Part shown: positions 11,961 to 21,320 of the stretch, piece after piece
Layout: the number at the start of each line of letters is the position of its first letter
Position numbering within the stretch: position 1 is the stretch's first letter
From: Paenibacillus larvae subsp. larvae
GTDB taxonomy: Bacteria > Bacillota > Bacilli > Paenibacillales > NBRC-103111
Direction of reading: 5' to 3'
Assembly: GCF_002003265.1 (NCBI RefSeq)
Contig: NZ_CP019687.1
Span: 3,477,501-3,541,500, forward strand
DNA length: 64,000 bases
The notes under the pieces: model-generated
Databases searched by the model: none
What the model was told of the DNA's origin: nothing
Seen by the model: only the letters and a program-made list of their open reading frames with translations
Program-made: the position numbers and the translations under genes

Positions 11961-12968
11961 ATGATTGACCCGATAGCTATTACGTTGGGTCCTTTAACAG
12001 TTCGATGGTATGGCATTATTCTAGGTACTGGTGCGCTGATAGGATTATTGCTTGCTATAAGGGAAGGAAAAAAATTCCGTATCCCTCCGGACTTTTTCAT
12101 GGATCTGCTTCTAATTGGAGTACCAACTGCCCTTATCGGAGCCCGAATTTATTTTGTGGCAATGAAGTGGGAAGATTATAAAGATAATTTAGGCCAGATT
12201 TTTGCAATTTGGAATGGCGGTATTGCCATCTATGGAGCGCTAATTGGAGCGATTATCGGAGCGCTAATCTATGTGAGGAAGAAAAAGTACTCTTTTTGGC
12301 GGATTGCAGATATCTGTGCCCCCAGTTTATTAGCGGGTCAGATTATCGGCAGATGGGGTAACTTTGTGAATCAGGAGGCGCACGGGGGTCCGGTTACCGA
12401 ATCATTTTTGCGGAACACTCTGCACCTGCCGGATTTTATCGTGAACCAAATGAATATTAACGGCGTTTACTATCACCCAACTTTTTTATATGAATCTTTA
12501 TGGAATGTTATGGGTATCCTGATTCTGCTGTGGCTTAGAAGACGGCCTTTCCTGCGGGCGGGAGAACTGTTCATGAGTTATTTTATCTGGTACTCAATCG
12601 GACGTTTTTTTGTAGAAGGGCTTCGCACGGATAGTTTGTCTTTCTCCGGACCTGCGTGGCTGGCCCAATTGATGGATGCTTTGTGGTCACCTATGACGCT
12701 TCGATTTGAGCCCGGTGCCATGACATACGGGGACAATATCCGAATTTCTCAGCTGGTAGGAGTTTTGATTATAATTGCCGCCGCCATCTTCATCATTGTA
12801 AGAAGAGTACGGGGAACGGCCAAAGTCCGTTATTTAGACCCCATAGTGCTTACGGATGGAACCGTCCTGGGCCCGGTGGAGATTAAAAATGCCAAGAGTC
12901 TGCAAGAGAATCCGGCTGCTGCGGAAGTCCCCCCTGCAAGTACGGAACAAAAGGAGCCGCCTCAATGA
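11961..12968 (+). CDS. lgt: Prolipoprotein diacylglyceryl transferase
   Basis: Integral membrane enzyme that moves diacylglycerol from phosphatidylglycerol to the lipobox cysteine of prolipoproteins. Signature GQIIGRWGNFVNQEAHGG lies near residue 130, with about seven membrane helices around it, including the arginine-rich FFVEGLRTDSL segment. At 335 residues it is longer than many homologues because of an inserted stretch near residue 235 and a soluble C-terminal tail rich in Pro/Ala/Glu. The start ATG follows aaggagggg. Its last codons overlap ppaX by four bases, so the two are translationally coupled. Confidence 0.96.
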   Translation: MIDPIAITLGPLTVRWYGIILGTGALIGLLLAIREGKKFRIPPDFFMDLLLIGVPTALIGARIYFVAMKWEDYKDNLGQIFAIWNGGIAIYGALIGAIIGALIYVRKKKYSFWRIADICAPSLLAGQIIGRWGNFVNQEAHGGPVTESFLRNTLHLPDFIVNQMNINGVYYHPTFLYESLWNVMGILILLWLRRRPFLRAGELFMSYFIWYSIGRFFVEGLRTDSLSFSGPAWLAQLMDALWSPMTLRFEPGAMTYGDNIRISQLVGVLIIIAAAIFIIVRRVRGTAKVRYLDPIVLTDGTVLGPVEIKNAKSLQENPAAAEVPPASTEQKEPPQ

Positions 12969-13627
12969 TCAATACGCTGCTATTTGACCTGGATGGAACG
13001 ATTCTGGATACGAATGAACTGATTATCCAGTCTTTTATCCACGCACTTCAAGGACAGACACCAACTCCATTGGACAGGGAAGCGATCATTCTCCAGATGG
13101 GCCGCCCCCTTACGGAGCAGCTCCAATTTTTTAGCGGCCGGGATGAGGTAACTGACTTGATTACTTTGTACCGTACGTTCAATTATGACCAGCATGACCG
13201 TTATGTCAGGGCGTTTCCTCATGTAAAAGAAGTTCTGGCACGTATTCATAGCAGAGGGGTTAAACTGGGTGTGGTAACTAGCAAGATACGCAGAACAACA
13301 GAACTTGGCCTCGAACTGTCCGGGCTATCACCGTATCTGGATGTGATAGTTACCATTGATGATGTGAGAAACCCTAAACCGGATCCGGAAGGAATTCATC
13401 TGGCGATAAGCAGGTTTGGATCTGTACCTGAAGAAACGATAATGGTGGGGGACAGTCATTATGATATTGAAGCAGCCCGCAATGCCGGTGTAGCTTCTGT
13501 TGCAGTGGGATGGTCATTGAAGGGGGAAGCATATTTGAGGCAATATCACCCGGATCATCTCATCCAGGATATGCGTGATCTTTATGGACTGGTTGGAATA
13601 AAGGAGGATCAGGGTGAGGAAGACTGA
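12965..13627 (+). CDS. ppaX: Pyrophosphatase PpaX (HAD family)
   Basis: HAD-superfamily phosphatase; the Bacillus homologue hydrolyses the pyrophosphate that HprK releases when dephosphorylating HPr. Motif I is LFDLDGTILDTN at the N-terminus, the Lys region is NPKPDPEG and the final acidic motif is MVGDSHYDIEAA. Length 220 residues is normal. The ATGA overlap with lgt and the neighbourhood of hprK support the assignment over other HAD phosphatases. Confidence 0.92.
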   Translation: MINTLLFDLDGTILDTNELIIQSFIHALQGQTPTPLDREAIILQMGRPLTEQLQFFSGRDEVTDLITLYRTFNYDQHDRYVRAFPHVKEVLARIHSRGVKLGVVTSKIRRTTELGLELSGLSPYLDVIVTIDDVRNPKPDPEGIHLAISRFGSVPEETIMVGDSHYDIEAARNAGVASVAVGWSLKGEAYLRQYHPDHLIQDMRDLYGLVGIKEDQGEED

Positions 13628-14138
13628 TAGGTTTCCTGTAGAAGGACCTAATTCCCTATGGCAAATTTACCGGACCGTCAGCCGCTGGAAAGCCATGAAG
13701 AATTTTATCTGTATTCAAGCGGCCCGGTATTGTCCAAGCCTCCCTCTTAAGAACTGGATCTACCGAAGGTTACTTGGTATGGAAGTGGGAAAAGAGACAG
13801 CTTTCGGGCTCATGGTCATGGTAGATGTTTTTTTTCCGGAAAAGGTTCATGTAGGGAGCAATACGATTATTGGGTATAATACGACAATTTTAGCCCATGA
13901 ATATTTGATCAAGGAGTACAGGTTCGGGGATGTTAGGATCGGATCACACGTCATGATCGGAGCGGGCTGTCTGATCCTTCCGGGTGTAACAATTGGAGAT
14001 CATGCGGTCATTGCGGCCGGAGCCGTAGTCCATAAAGATGTTCCGGCTCATGCCTATGCTAGAGGAAATCCCCTTATCATTACTTGTTCAGAAGAGGATC
14101 GAGAGGGGCTCAATCCCGGGACTGTACTTAAAAAATGA
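13614..14138 (+). CDS. Left-handed beta-helix acyltransferase (YvoF-like)
   Basis: A 174-residue member of the hexapeptide-repeat O-acetyltransferase group. Repeats run from about residue 75 (GSNTIIGYN, RIGSHVMIGAGCLILPGVTIGDHAVIAAGAVVHKDVP split across turns) to a C-terminal cap with ARGNPL. It starts with GTG at 13614 after aaggagg, inside the end of ppaX. The same gene order (ppaX, yvoF, hisZ) is found in Bacillus subtilis. The acceptor substrate is unknown. Confidence 0.88.
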   Translation: MRKTDRFPVEGPNSLWQIYRTVSRWKAMKNFICIQAARYCPSLPLKNWIYRRLLGMEVGKETAFGLMVMVDVFFPEKVHVGSNTIIGYNTTILAHEYLIKEYRFGDVRIGSHVMIGAGCLILPGVTIGDHAVIAAGAVVHKDVPAHAYARGNPLIITCSEEDREGLNPGTVLKK

Positions 14139-14158
14139 ATATTTTTTATTATGGAAAG

Positions 14159-14189
14159 AACCCGGTACCAATTCTGGCACCGGGTTTTA
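14159..14189 (+). terminator. Terminator after the hprK block
   Basis: aacccggtacc-aattct-ggcaccgggtttt: GC-rich stem plus T run, 20 bases after the acyltransferase stop. The rest of the gap to 14449 holds no gene; it carries the his promoter. Confidence 0.85.
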
Positions 14190-14351
14190 CGTATATTGGA
14201 AGAAAAGAAGGGACGGTACTGGTGCAGTCTGTATGCTGTATGAAAGGGATCATTGGAGGATTCGCTTACCCAAAACCCCTTACTGTTAGTTTATTCGGTT
14301 TTCGTAGCCGTAACTTGGTTTAATGGGGATGAAAGGAGTTAATGAATTTCG

Positions 14352-14380
14352 TTGACGCACCTAACTGATCATGTTACACT
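14352..14380 (+). promoter_or_regulatory. Sigma-A promoter of the his operon
   Basis: TTGACG at 14352-14357, 17-base spacer, TACACT at 14375-14380, about 70 bases before hisZ. I see no T-box specifier/antiterminator motif in the short leader. Confidence 0.7.
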
Positions 14381-14449
14381 ACGAATATCTTTACTTTGGT
14401 AGTATGGTAGTGGACTAAAGCGAAAACGAGCAAACGGTGGGGTGACGAT

Positions 14450-15676
14450 ATGGCAAAACCTAAAATGTTTGAAAAACTCATTGGGGTTAAGGATTATCTG
14501 CCAGATGCGGCGGCGAAACTACGGCATCTGGAGCAGCAGGTGACCGCATGCATGTCTCGATGGGGGTACAACCAAATCCTCACTCCAACGCTTGAATTTT
14601 ATGATACTGTTGGGGCTGCAAGCGCAACGGAGGACCGGAAGCTGTTTAAATTGCTGGATCGCAACGGAACAACAGTGGTCCTTCGTTCGGACATGACGGC
14701 ACCTATTGCCAGGGTAGTATCCTCTTTGCTGAAGGATGAGCCCCTTCCTTTGCGGCTATCTTATCATACGCCCATTTTTAGAGCCTATGAAGAAAAAGGG
14801 GCCAGGGACGCCGAGTTTTTTCAGACAGGCGTAGAACTGGTCGGAGATGCTTCTCCCGATGCGGATGCGGAGATTATTAGCTTGGCGGCTTCATCCCTGG
14901 AATCTGTCGGAATTTCCTCGTTCACTATAGCGCTTGGCCATGTAGGGTACTTGAACTGTCTTTTCGAGGAAACGCTTGGAGACCAAAAGGCAGGGCAGGA
15001 AGAACTGAAACAATGTCTATTGGACCGCAATTATGTCAGATACCGGGAACAAATCCACAGCTTCGGATTAAGTGAGGAAACTATCACCAGACTGGAAGCA
15101 GTTCTTACCCTAAGAGGAGACAGGGAGATTCTGCAAAAAGCCCGGAAGACGGCCGGGAGTTCTGCTGCGAGGGAAGCTGTTGATGAACTGGAAGAGATCT
15201 GGGATGTACTTGAAGCTTATGAAGTGACTCCTCATGTGGTGATTGACTTAACGATGGTTATGGATTTCTCCTATTATACAGGAATGACGTTCGAGGGATA
15301 TGCCGCTGATTTAGGTTTTCCTGTGTGCAGCGGAGGGCGTTATGATCATCTGATGGGGCAATTCGGCCGCCAGGCTCCTTCCACCGGATTTTCTTTGAAG
15401 ACAAGTCGTATTCTTGATTTTGTAGAGGAGCCTTCACAGCCGAAACGTGTGTTAGTTTTGTATACCCGGGAAAACCGGAAGAAGGCACTTCAATATGTGC
15501 AAAAACGGAGAATGGAAGAACATATAATTGTAGAAACCAGACTGATAATCGACGAAGAAAGTGAACTGGAAAAATCGGGGTTAAAGATAAACGGACCTTC
15601 TTATCAAAGAACCGGATACAATGAAATATTAACATGGATTGGAGACAAGGAAACAGGGAGGGAAGAACGTGTGTGA
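14450..15676 (+). CDS. hisZ: ATP phosphoribosyltransferase regulatory subunit HisZ
   Basis: Catalytically inactive histidyl-tRNA-synthetase paralogue that forms the complex needed by the short form of HisG. The class II core is visible: motif-like [38 protein letters not shown], and the late [11 protein letters not shown] and CSGGRYDHL segments. Length 408 is normal. The start ATG 14450 follows gtggggtgacgat. It overlaps hisG by eight bases, and a short HisG (211 residues) is indeed next, so the two must function as a HisZG enzyme. Confidence 0.95.
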   Translation: MAKPKMFEKLIGVKDYLPDAAAKLRHLEQQVTACMSRWGYNQILTPTLEFYDTVGAASATEDRKLFKLLDRNGTTVVLRSDMTAPIARVVSSLLKDEPLPLRLSYHTPIFRAYEEKGARDAEFFQTGVELVGDASPDADAEIISLAASSLESVGISSFTIALGHVGYLNCLFEETLGDQKAGQEELKQCLLDRNYVRYREQIHSFGLSEETITRLEAVLTLRGDREILQKARKTAGSSAAREAVDELEEIWDVLEAYEVTPHVVIDLTMVMDFSYYTGMTFEGYAADLGFPVCSGGRYDHLMGQFGRQAPSTGFSLKTSRILDFVEEPSQPKRVLVLYTRENRKKALQYVQKRRMEEHIIVETRLIIDEESELEKSGLKINGPSYQRTGYNEILTWIGDKETGREERV

Positions 15677-16304
15677 ATGGATCAAAGTGGCAATGCCTAA
15701 AGGACGGATATATAGACAGGCCGCCAGGCTATTCAATGAGGCAGGTCTTCCTGTACCTGATGAAGATGAATCCCGCAAGCTGATTCTGGATATTCCCCAG
15801 GCAGGCATGTCCTTCATCATGGCAAAACCTGTCGATGTTCCTACATATGTCGAATACGGGACCGCAGATGTTGGTATTGTGGGCAAAGACGTGCTGCTGG
15901 AGGAGAACCGGGATGTATATGAATTGCTTGATCTGGGAATTGCACGATGCCGAATGTCGGTAATTGCTCTTCCGGATTGGACTCCAGTTATGAATCCACG
16001 AGTAGCCACCAAGTATCCGAATATCGCCTCACAATTTTTCCGGGAACAGGGCCAGCAGGTGGAAGTGATCAAGCTGAACGGATCGATTGAACTGGCTCCT
16101 CTGATCGGCCTGGCTGACCGGATTGTCGATATGGTGGAAACAGGCCGGACAATACTGGAGAACGGATTAGTTGAACATGAGGAAATGTTCCCCATAACAA
16201 GCCGTTTTATTGCCAACCGCGTCAGTTATCGGTTGAAAAATAAGAGGATTGAAGAAATTTGTCGGGCCCTGGAGCAAGTTATACCAAAAGAGAACCAATG
16301 TTAG
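15669..16304 (+). CDS. hisG: ATP phosphoribosyltransferase, short form HisG
   Basis: Catalyses the first step of histidine synthesis, joining ATP and PRPP. Features: [16 protein letters not shown] at the N-terminus, [18 protein letters not shown], and the PRPP-binding [20 protein letters not shown] near residue 150. At 211 residues it lacks the C-terminal regulatory domain, as expected for a HisZ-dependent enzyme. I place the start at GTG 15669, which follows agggaggga and overlaps hisZ; the TTG at 15639 lies before that ribosome site. Confidence 0.94.
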   Translation: MCEWIKVAMPKGRIYRQAARLFNEAGLPVPDEDESRKLILDIPQAGMSFIMAKPVDVPTYVEYGTADVGIVGKDVLLEENRDVYELLDLGIARCRMSVIALPDWTPVMNPRVATKYPNIASQFFREQGQQVEVIKLNGSIELAPLIGLADRIVDMVETGRTILENGLVEHEEMFPITSRFIANRVSYRLKNKRIEEICRALEQVIPKENQC

Positions 16305-16326
16305 CCGTTCGGAAGGGGAGAAGGAT

Positions 16327-17613
16327 ATGAGAATTCTTCAGGCAAGTGAATTTACTTTGCAAAGAGAAGTGGACTACGGAACGGAAGAACAAAACCTTGC
16401 TGTCCAGCGTATTATCCGGGAGGTAAGGAATCATGGAGACGAAGCGTTAAGGAAATTTGCCCTTGAGTTTGACAAGGTGGAAGTTCACGACCTTCGGGTC
16501 AGCCCGGAAGAGATAGAAGCTGCCTATAAACAGGTGGACGAATCCTCTTTGTCAGCTATCCGGCAAGCTGCAGCTAATATCCGGACGTTTCACGAGAAAC
16601 AAAAACGATCCACATGGATGGATTTACAGCCGAGCGGAAGTATCATGGGCCAGGTTATCCGTCCTCTTCGAAGGGTTGGCCTTTACGTGCCGGGAGGAAC
16701 CGCCGCTTATCCCTCTTCCGTATTGATGAACGCTATTCCGGCTCAGGTGGCAGGTGTGCCGGAAGTTGCAATGGTCACCCCGCTGGGGACGGCGGGGTCA
16801 GGTACGATCAACCCGCACATCCTTGTAGCTGCGGCGGAGGCCGGGGTGCGGGAAGTGTACCGCACGGGCGGGGCTCAAGCTGTCGCCGCCCTCGCTTACG
16901 GCACGGAAACCATCCGTGCCGTAGACAAAATCGTCGGTCCCGGCAACATCTATGTCGCCCTTGCCAAACGCTACGTGTTTGGCACGGTTGACATAGATAT
17001 GTTGGCTGGACCGACAGATGTTGTGGTCCTGGCCGACGAAACGGCCGACCCGGTCTATTGCTCCGCCGATCTGCTGGCGCAGGCGGAGCATGACGCGCTC
17101 TCCCCGGCGATTCTCATCACGCCGAGCAGAGCCCTCGCGGAGGCGGTCCGCGAGGAAGTACAGCGGCAACTGGAGCGGCTGCCGCGCAAAGCCATTGCCC
17201 AGGCTTCGACTTCGGCTAAAGGAGCCGTACTCCTCGTCGGGGATCTCGAGGAGGGCATCCGGGTACTGAACGAGATTGCACCCGAACATGCGGAGCTGCT
17301 GGTAGAGGATCCCTTCGCCTGTCTCCCACGCATTGAAAACGCCGGGGCAATTTTTCTCGGAGCCTACAGTTCCGAACCGGTGGGCGATTACTTCGCCGGG
17401 CCTAATCATGTGCTTCCCACGAACGGAACCGCCCGGTTTTCCTCGCCGCTAAGCGTGGATGATTTTGTCAAAAAATCCAGTCTGCTTTATTACAGTAAAG
17501 AAGCACTCCTTGAGAACGGGCATCATATTACGACACTTGCCCGCAATGAAGGCTTGGAAGGCCATGCTAGAGCTATAGAAGTCCGATTAGAGAAGGAAGG
17601 CGATTATAAATGA
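16327..17613 (+). CDS. hisD: Histidinol dehydrogenase
   Basis: Zinc enzyme that oxidises L-histidinol to L-histidine in two NAD-dependent steps. Diagnostic stretches are RVGLYVPGGTAAYPSSVLMN, VDKIVGPGNIYVALAKRYVFG, DMLAGPTDVVVLAD, and the catalytic QAEHDALSPAILIT and PEHAELLV blocks. 428 residues is full length. ATG 16327 follows ggaaggggagaagg. The middle of the gene (about 16790-17450) is clearly GC-richer, with G/C third positions, than its flanks and than the other his genes. hisB starts inside its stop codon. Confidence 0.95.
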   Translation: MRILQASEFTLQREVDYGTEEQNLAVQRIIREVRNHGDEALRKFALEFDKVEVHDLRVSPEEIEAAYKQVDESSLSAIRQAAANIRTFHEKQKRSTWMDLQPSGSIMGQVIRPLRRVGLYVPGGTAAYPSSVLMNAIPAQVAGVPEVAMVTPLGTAGSGTINPHILVAAAEAGVREVYRTGGAQAVAALAYGTETIRAVDKIVGPGNIYVALAKRYVFGTVDIDMLAGPTDVVVLADETADPVYCSADLLAQAEHDALSPAILITPSRALAEAVREEVQRQLERLPRKAIAQASTSAKGAVLLVGDLEEGIRVLNEIAPEHAELLVEDPFACLPRIENAGAIFLGAYSSEPVGDYFAGPNHVLPTNGTARFSSPLSVDDFVKKSSLLYYSKEALLENGHHITTLARNEGLEGHARAIEVRLEKEGDYK

Positions 17614-18209
17614 CAGAGAACCAGACACGTGCATCCAGTCTTACCCGAACGACGAATGAAACGGATATATCCCTATCTTTTTCCATAGAAGGTATGGGAA
17701 AGGCGGATTTGCAGACGGATGTGCCTTTCTTTAACCATATGCTGGACTTATTTACTAAACACGGCCAGTTTGACCTGGAAGTCAAGGCCAGGGGAGACGT
17801 GGATATTGACGACCATCATACGGTGGAAGATATCGGAATCTGCTTGGGCCAGGCTTTTCGCGAGGCGCTTGGAGACAAGAAAGGAATCAAACGGTATGCG
17901 AATATCTTTATCCCGATGGACGAAGCCCTTGCACAAGTAGCGGTAGATATCAGCAACAGGCCCCACTTGGAATTCCGGGCAGAGTTCCCTGCGGCCCAGG
18001 TCGGCAGCTTTACTACCGAACTGGTACATGAATTTCTATGGAAATTCGCTTTGGAAGCCCGCATTACCCTACATGTAATCCTGCATTACGGCAGAAATAC
18101 CCATCACATGGTAGAAGCTATTTTTAAAGCGTTGGGCCGGGTACTGGATGAAGCAACACAAATCGATCCCCGGGTGAAGGGTGTTCCTTCGACGAAAGGA
18201 GTTCTTTAG
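17610..18209 (+). CDS. hisB: Imidazoleglycerol-phosphate dehydratase
   Basis: Manganese enzyme converting imidazole glycerol phosphate to imidazole acetol phosphate. Two metal-binding DHH-type motifs are seen: DIDDHHTVEDIGICLGQA and, later, HYGRNTHHMVEAIFKALG; FFNHMLDLFTKHGQFDLE is also typical. 199 residues, monofunctional as in Bacillus. Overlaps hisD as ATGA. Confidence 0.96.
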   Translation: MTENQTRASSLTRTTNETDISLSFSIEGMGKADLQTDVPFFNHMLDLFTKHGQFDLEVKARGDVDIDDHHTVEDIGICLGQAFREALGDKKGIKRYANIFIPMDEALAQVAVDISNRPHLEFRAEFPAAQVGSFTTELVHEFLWKFALEARITLHVILHYGRNTHHMVEAIFKALGRVLDEATQIDPRVKGVPSTKGVL

Positions 18210-18212
18210 GCC

Positions 18213-18818
18213 ATGATTGCAATTGTGGACTATGGGATGGGCAATCTGCACAGCGTAGCGAAGGCGGTCGAACGATTGGGATATCAGGCTGAGGTAGTTG
18301 AAGGCCCGGACAGGCTGCAGGAAACGCAAGGCATAATCTTGCCGGGGGTAGGCGCTTTTGGGGATGCTATGGAGCAGCTAAAAATGAAAGGGATGGATTC
18401 GGCGTTAGCCCGGGCTGCAGCATCTGATCTTCCCCTGCTGGGAATCTGCCTTGGCATGCAGCTTTTGTTTGAAAGCAGTGAAGAGCATGGACGCCACCAA
18501 GGCCTTGGTTTCCTTCGGGGACAGGCGGCCCGTTTTCAAGGACCGCTTAAAGTCCCTCATATGGGATGGAACCGGCTTTCTTTTAGGCAGAAAGATCCTC
18601 TTTTTGAAGGGATGAAAGAAGGGTTTGTTTATTTCGTACACTCTTATCACGTTATCGTAGAAGATTCCCGGGATTTGCTTGCCTCCAGTGATTATGGACA
18701 TGAAGTGGCAGCTATTGTAGGAAGGAAGGGGCTATACGGCATGCAATTTCATCCTGAAAAAAGCGGTGCTGTCGGTATGCAGCTGCTGAAAAACTTTTTA
18801 GGCTTGTGCAATAAATAA
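18213..18818 (+). CDS. hisH: Imidazole glycerol phosphate synthase, glutaminase subunit
   Basis: Class I glutamine amidotransferase that supplies ammonia to HisF. The nucleophile is in GICLGMQLLFE, the His/Glu pair in GMQFHPEKSG, and the oxyanion strand is ILPGVGAFGDAM. 201 residues, full length. Its ribosome site aaaggag is inside the end of hisB. Its synthase partner HisF is interrupted (see 19768), so ammonia channelling may be lost. Confidence 0.95.
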   Translation: MIAIVDYGMGNLHSVAKAVERLGYQAEVVEGPDRLQETQGIILPGVGAFGDAMEQLKMKGMDSALARAAASDLPLLGICLGMQLLFESSEEHGRHQGLGFLRGQAARFQGPLKVPHMGWNRLSFRQKDPLFEGMKEGFVYFVHSYHVIVEDSRDLLASSDYGHEVAAIVGRKGLYGMQFHPEKSGAVGMQLLKNFLGLCNK

Positions 18819-18946
18819 AATTTCTACCCTTAATTGTTGAAAGGGCTGAAAGTTTATGGAATATAGAATTAATAAGGAACTGGAACAAACGGGTTTTAAG
18901 GAATTATGAGCGATTATTGGATTCAGGGAAGGGCAGGGGATTGATA

Positions 18947-19681
18947 ATGGCAGCAACCTTTACAATTTATCCGGCAATTGATATCAGGGGAGGGAAATGT
19001 GTCAGACTGGTTCAAGGAGACTATGATAAGGAGACCGTTTATCACGATAGCCCGGTGGATGCAGCCCGCAGTTGGGAAGTGCAGGGAGCTAGGTGGATTC
19101 ATCTGGTGGATTTGGATGGAGCCAAAGCCGGTCACCCCGTCAACGATGTGATAATTGGTGAAATTGCCTCTTCAGTCAGTATCCCTGTTCAGGTTGGAGG
19201 AGGTCTCCGAACGGAAGAGGATGTAAACCGGCTTCTTTCCTTGGGTGTGAAGCGGGTGATTATAGGAACGGCAGCCATTGAGGACCGGGAATTTGTGAAA
19301 CAGATGCTTGAACGGTACCGGGAGCGGATTGTGATCGGTCTTGATGCAAGGGAAGGCTACGTGGCTACAAGAGGGTGGCTGGAGACATCCTCCGTAAAGG
19401 TGGAGGACCTTGCTTCAGAACTGGCCCGGCAGGGGGCTGCTACCTTTATCTTCACTGACATTTCCCGGGACGGTATGATGGAAGGGCCGAATGTGGATGC
19501 GATCGTGAAGTTGGCCAGGAACTCGGGCGCTAAGGTCATTGCATCCGGAGGAGTTAGCAAAACGGAGGACTTGGAGCAGCTTGCTGCTGAATCACCTGCG
19601 GGTGTGAGTGGGGCTATTGTTGGAAAAGCCTTGTATACCGGAGCCATAGATCTGAAGCGGGCACTTAATCAGACCGGATAA
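18947..19681 (+). CDS. hisA: Phosphoribosylformimino-AICAR-phosphate isomerase
   Basis: TIM-barrel isomerase of the histidine pathway. The N-terminal catalytic Asp is in [14 protein letters not shown] and the second in [16 protein letters not shown]; phosphate loops are VQVGGGLRT and VIASGGVS. 244 residues. ATG 18947 follows aggggattgat. A 128-base gap separates it from hisH; that gap contains no convincing gene. Confidence 0.95.
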   Translation: MAATFTIYPAIDIRGGKCVRLVQGDYDKETVYHDSPVDAARSWEVQGARWIHLVDLDGAKAGHPVNDVIIGEIASSVSIPVQVGGGLRTEEDVNRLLSLGVKRVIIGTAAIEDREFVKQMLERYRERIVIGLDAREGYVATRGWLETSSVKVEDLASELARQGAATFIFTDISRDGMMEGPNVDAIVKLARNSGAKVIASGGVSKTEDLEQLAAESPAGVSGAIVGKALYTGAIDLKRALNQTG

Positions 19682-19767
19682 TAAAAAGAACCTTAGAGAC
19701 CTGTACAGCAAGTTTCCCTTTTAGCCTTTTTCAACCACTTCGGGAATTGGACAGAGGAGAGAAGAAC

Positions 19768-20526
19768 ATGTTAGCCAAGCGTATTATTCCTTGCCTGGAT
19801 GTGAAAGACGGGCGTGTCGTCAAAGGGGTCAACTTCGTGAATTTGAGGGATGCGGGTGATCCGGTTGAACTGGCTGCTCTCTATGACCGTGAAGGAGCCG
19901 ATGAACTGGTCTTTCTGGACATATCCGCTTCTGTATAGGGGCGGGCTACCATGATTGAGGTAGTGAAGCGGACGGCGGGAGAGGTTACCATCCCCTTTAC
20001 CGTGGGCGGAGGCATTTCCCAGGTTGAGGATATGAGAAAATTACTGAGAGCCGGAGCGGATAAAATCGGTATAAATACGGCGGCAGTACGCAATCCTCAG
20101 CTTATTGCCGACGGTTCCCGCAAGTTCGGGGCCCAGTGTATTGTAGTCGCAGTGGATGCCAAGTTCAATCCGGCTTGGAAGGAATGGGAGGTTTACACCC
20201 ATGGCGGGCGCCAGTCATCCGGCATTAAAGCACTGGAATGGGTACAGCAGGCAGAAAGGCTCGGAGCGGGTGAAATTTTACTTACCAGCATGGATGCGGA
20301 CGGGACCAAAGACGGCTTTGATATTTCCCTGACCAGAGCGGTTTCAGAAGCGGTTTCCATTCCGGTTATAGCATCTGGTGGAGCAGGTAAGGCTGAGCAT
20401 TTCGCGGAAGTGTTTGCGGAAGGCCTGGCGGATGCCGGACTTGCCGCCACTATTTTTCATTATAAAGAGTTATCGATTCCGGATGTGAAACAAGCATTAC
20501 GGGAAAAAGGGGTTGTGATCCGATGA
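19768..20526 (+). pseudogene. hisF: Imidazole glycerol phosphate synthase cyclase HisF with internal amber codon
   Basis: TIM-barrel subunit that combines with HisH to form imidazole glycerol phosphate and AICAR. Read through, the frame gives a full-length 252-residue HisF: catalytic Asp-11 in [15 protein letters not shown], the second Asp in VVAVDAKFN, and phosphate motifs TVGGGIS and VIASGGAG. Codon 57 (19936-19938) is TAG where HisF normally has Glu in SASVEGRATM, so one G-to-T change explains it. The rest of the gene is intact and in frame. Restart at ATG 19951 would make a 191-residue piece lacking Asp-11 and so inactive. Overlaps hisI as ATGA. Confidence 0.9.
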
Positions 20527-21251
20527 CAGAAGCGAATAAGCAGCAGTGGACCGAACTTATACGATTTAATGAACAGGGGCTTGTTCCTGCGATTATACAG
20601 GATGCTGCCAGTAAGGAAGTGTTGATGCTGGGGTACATGAATGAGGGATCCCTGCATAAAACGATTGAATCGGGAGAGACCTGGTTCTGGAGCCGTTCCA
20701 AAAAAAAATTGTGGCACAAAGGGGCAACATCCGGGAATATCCAGAAAGTTACAGATATTGCGTATGACTGTGACCAGGACACCTTGCTGGTAAAGGTTGT
20801 TCCGGCGGGATCCGCCTGTCATACCGGCCGTTACAGCTGTTTTCAATCTGCAGGAACGCATGGTCAGCAGGCTTCTTCCCATTTGGTGAGTGGTTGTCCC
20901 TCTTCAGCTGCCAAAGAAAACGGTCTGCTTACATCTTTTGGCCGGGAAGGGGACGCCAGGTTTACCATCCTTTCTGATTTGGAGTCCGTTATTGCTTTCA
21001 GGGAGGCAGAACGCCCTGAAGGCGCATATACGACCTATTTGTTTGAAAAGGGATTAGACAAGATACTTAAAAAGGTCGGAGAAGAAACGGCTGAGGTGAT
21101 TATTGCGGCTAAGAATCAGGACAAAGACGAACTCCGATATGAAACCGCTGATCTTATATTTCACCTGCTTGTTCTGTTCAGGGAGTTAAAGCTTCCTTTG
21201 GATGACGTCATGTATGAATTGGAAAAGCGTCATATTCGCGTCCCGAAATAA
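20523..21251 (+). CDS. hisI: Bifunctional phosphoribosyl-AMP cyclohydrolase / phosphoribosyl-ATP pyrophosphatase
   Basis: Carries out steps 2 and 3 of histidine synthesis. The N-terminal HisI domain contains [25 protein letters not shown] and the metal-binding YDCDQD and [11 protein letters not shown] cysteines; after a linker the C-terminal HisE domain (from about residue 145) contains [19 protein letters not shown] and [14 protein letters not shown]. 242 residues, a standard fusion (often called hisIE). Confidence 0.95.
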   Translation: MTEANKQQWTELIRFNEQGLVPAIIQDAASKEVLMLGYMNEGSLHKTIESGETWFWSRSKKKLWHKGATSGNIQKVTDIAYDCDQDTLLVKVVPAGSACHTGRYSCFQSAGTHGQQASSHLVSGCPSSAAKENGLLTSFGREGDARFTILSDLESVIAFREAERPEGAYTTYLFEKGLDKILKKVGEETAEVIIAAKNQDKDELRYETADLIFHLLVLFRELKLPLDDVMYELEKRHIRVPK

Positions 21252-21320
21252 GACAAAGAAGTAAACGTTCACTGTTAATGGTTGCTCTAACCAGAATGAA
21301 AATCTTGGAGTGATGGCTTC

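Noticed and set aside
14190-14449. T-box riboswitch before hisZ
   Set aside because: I looked for a specifier stem and a TGGNACC antiterminator but found neither; only a promoter is supported.
16614-16991. 125-codon plus-strand frame inside hisD
   Set aside because: Alternative-frame shadow in the GC-rich part of hisD.
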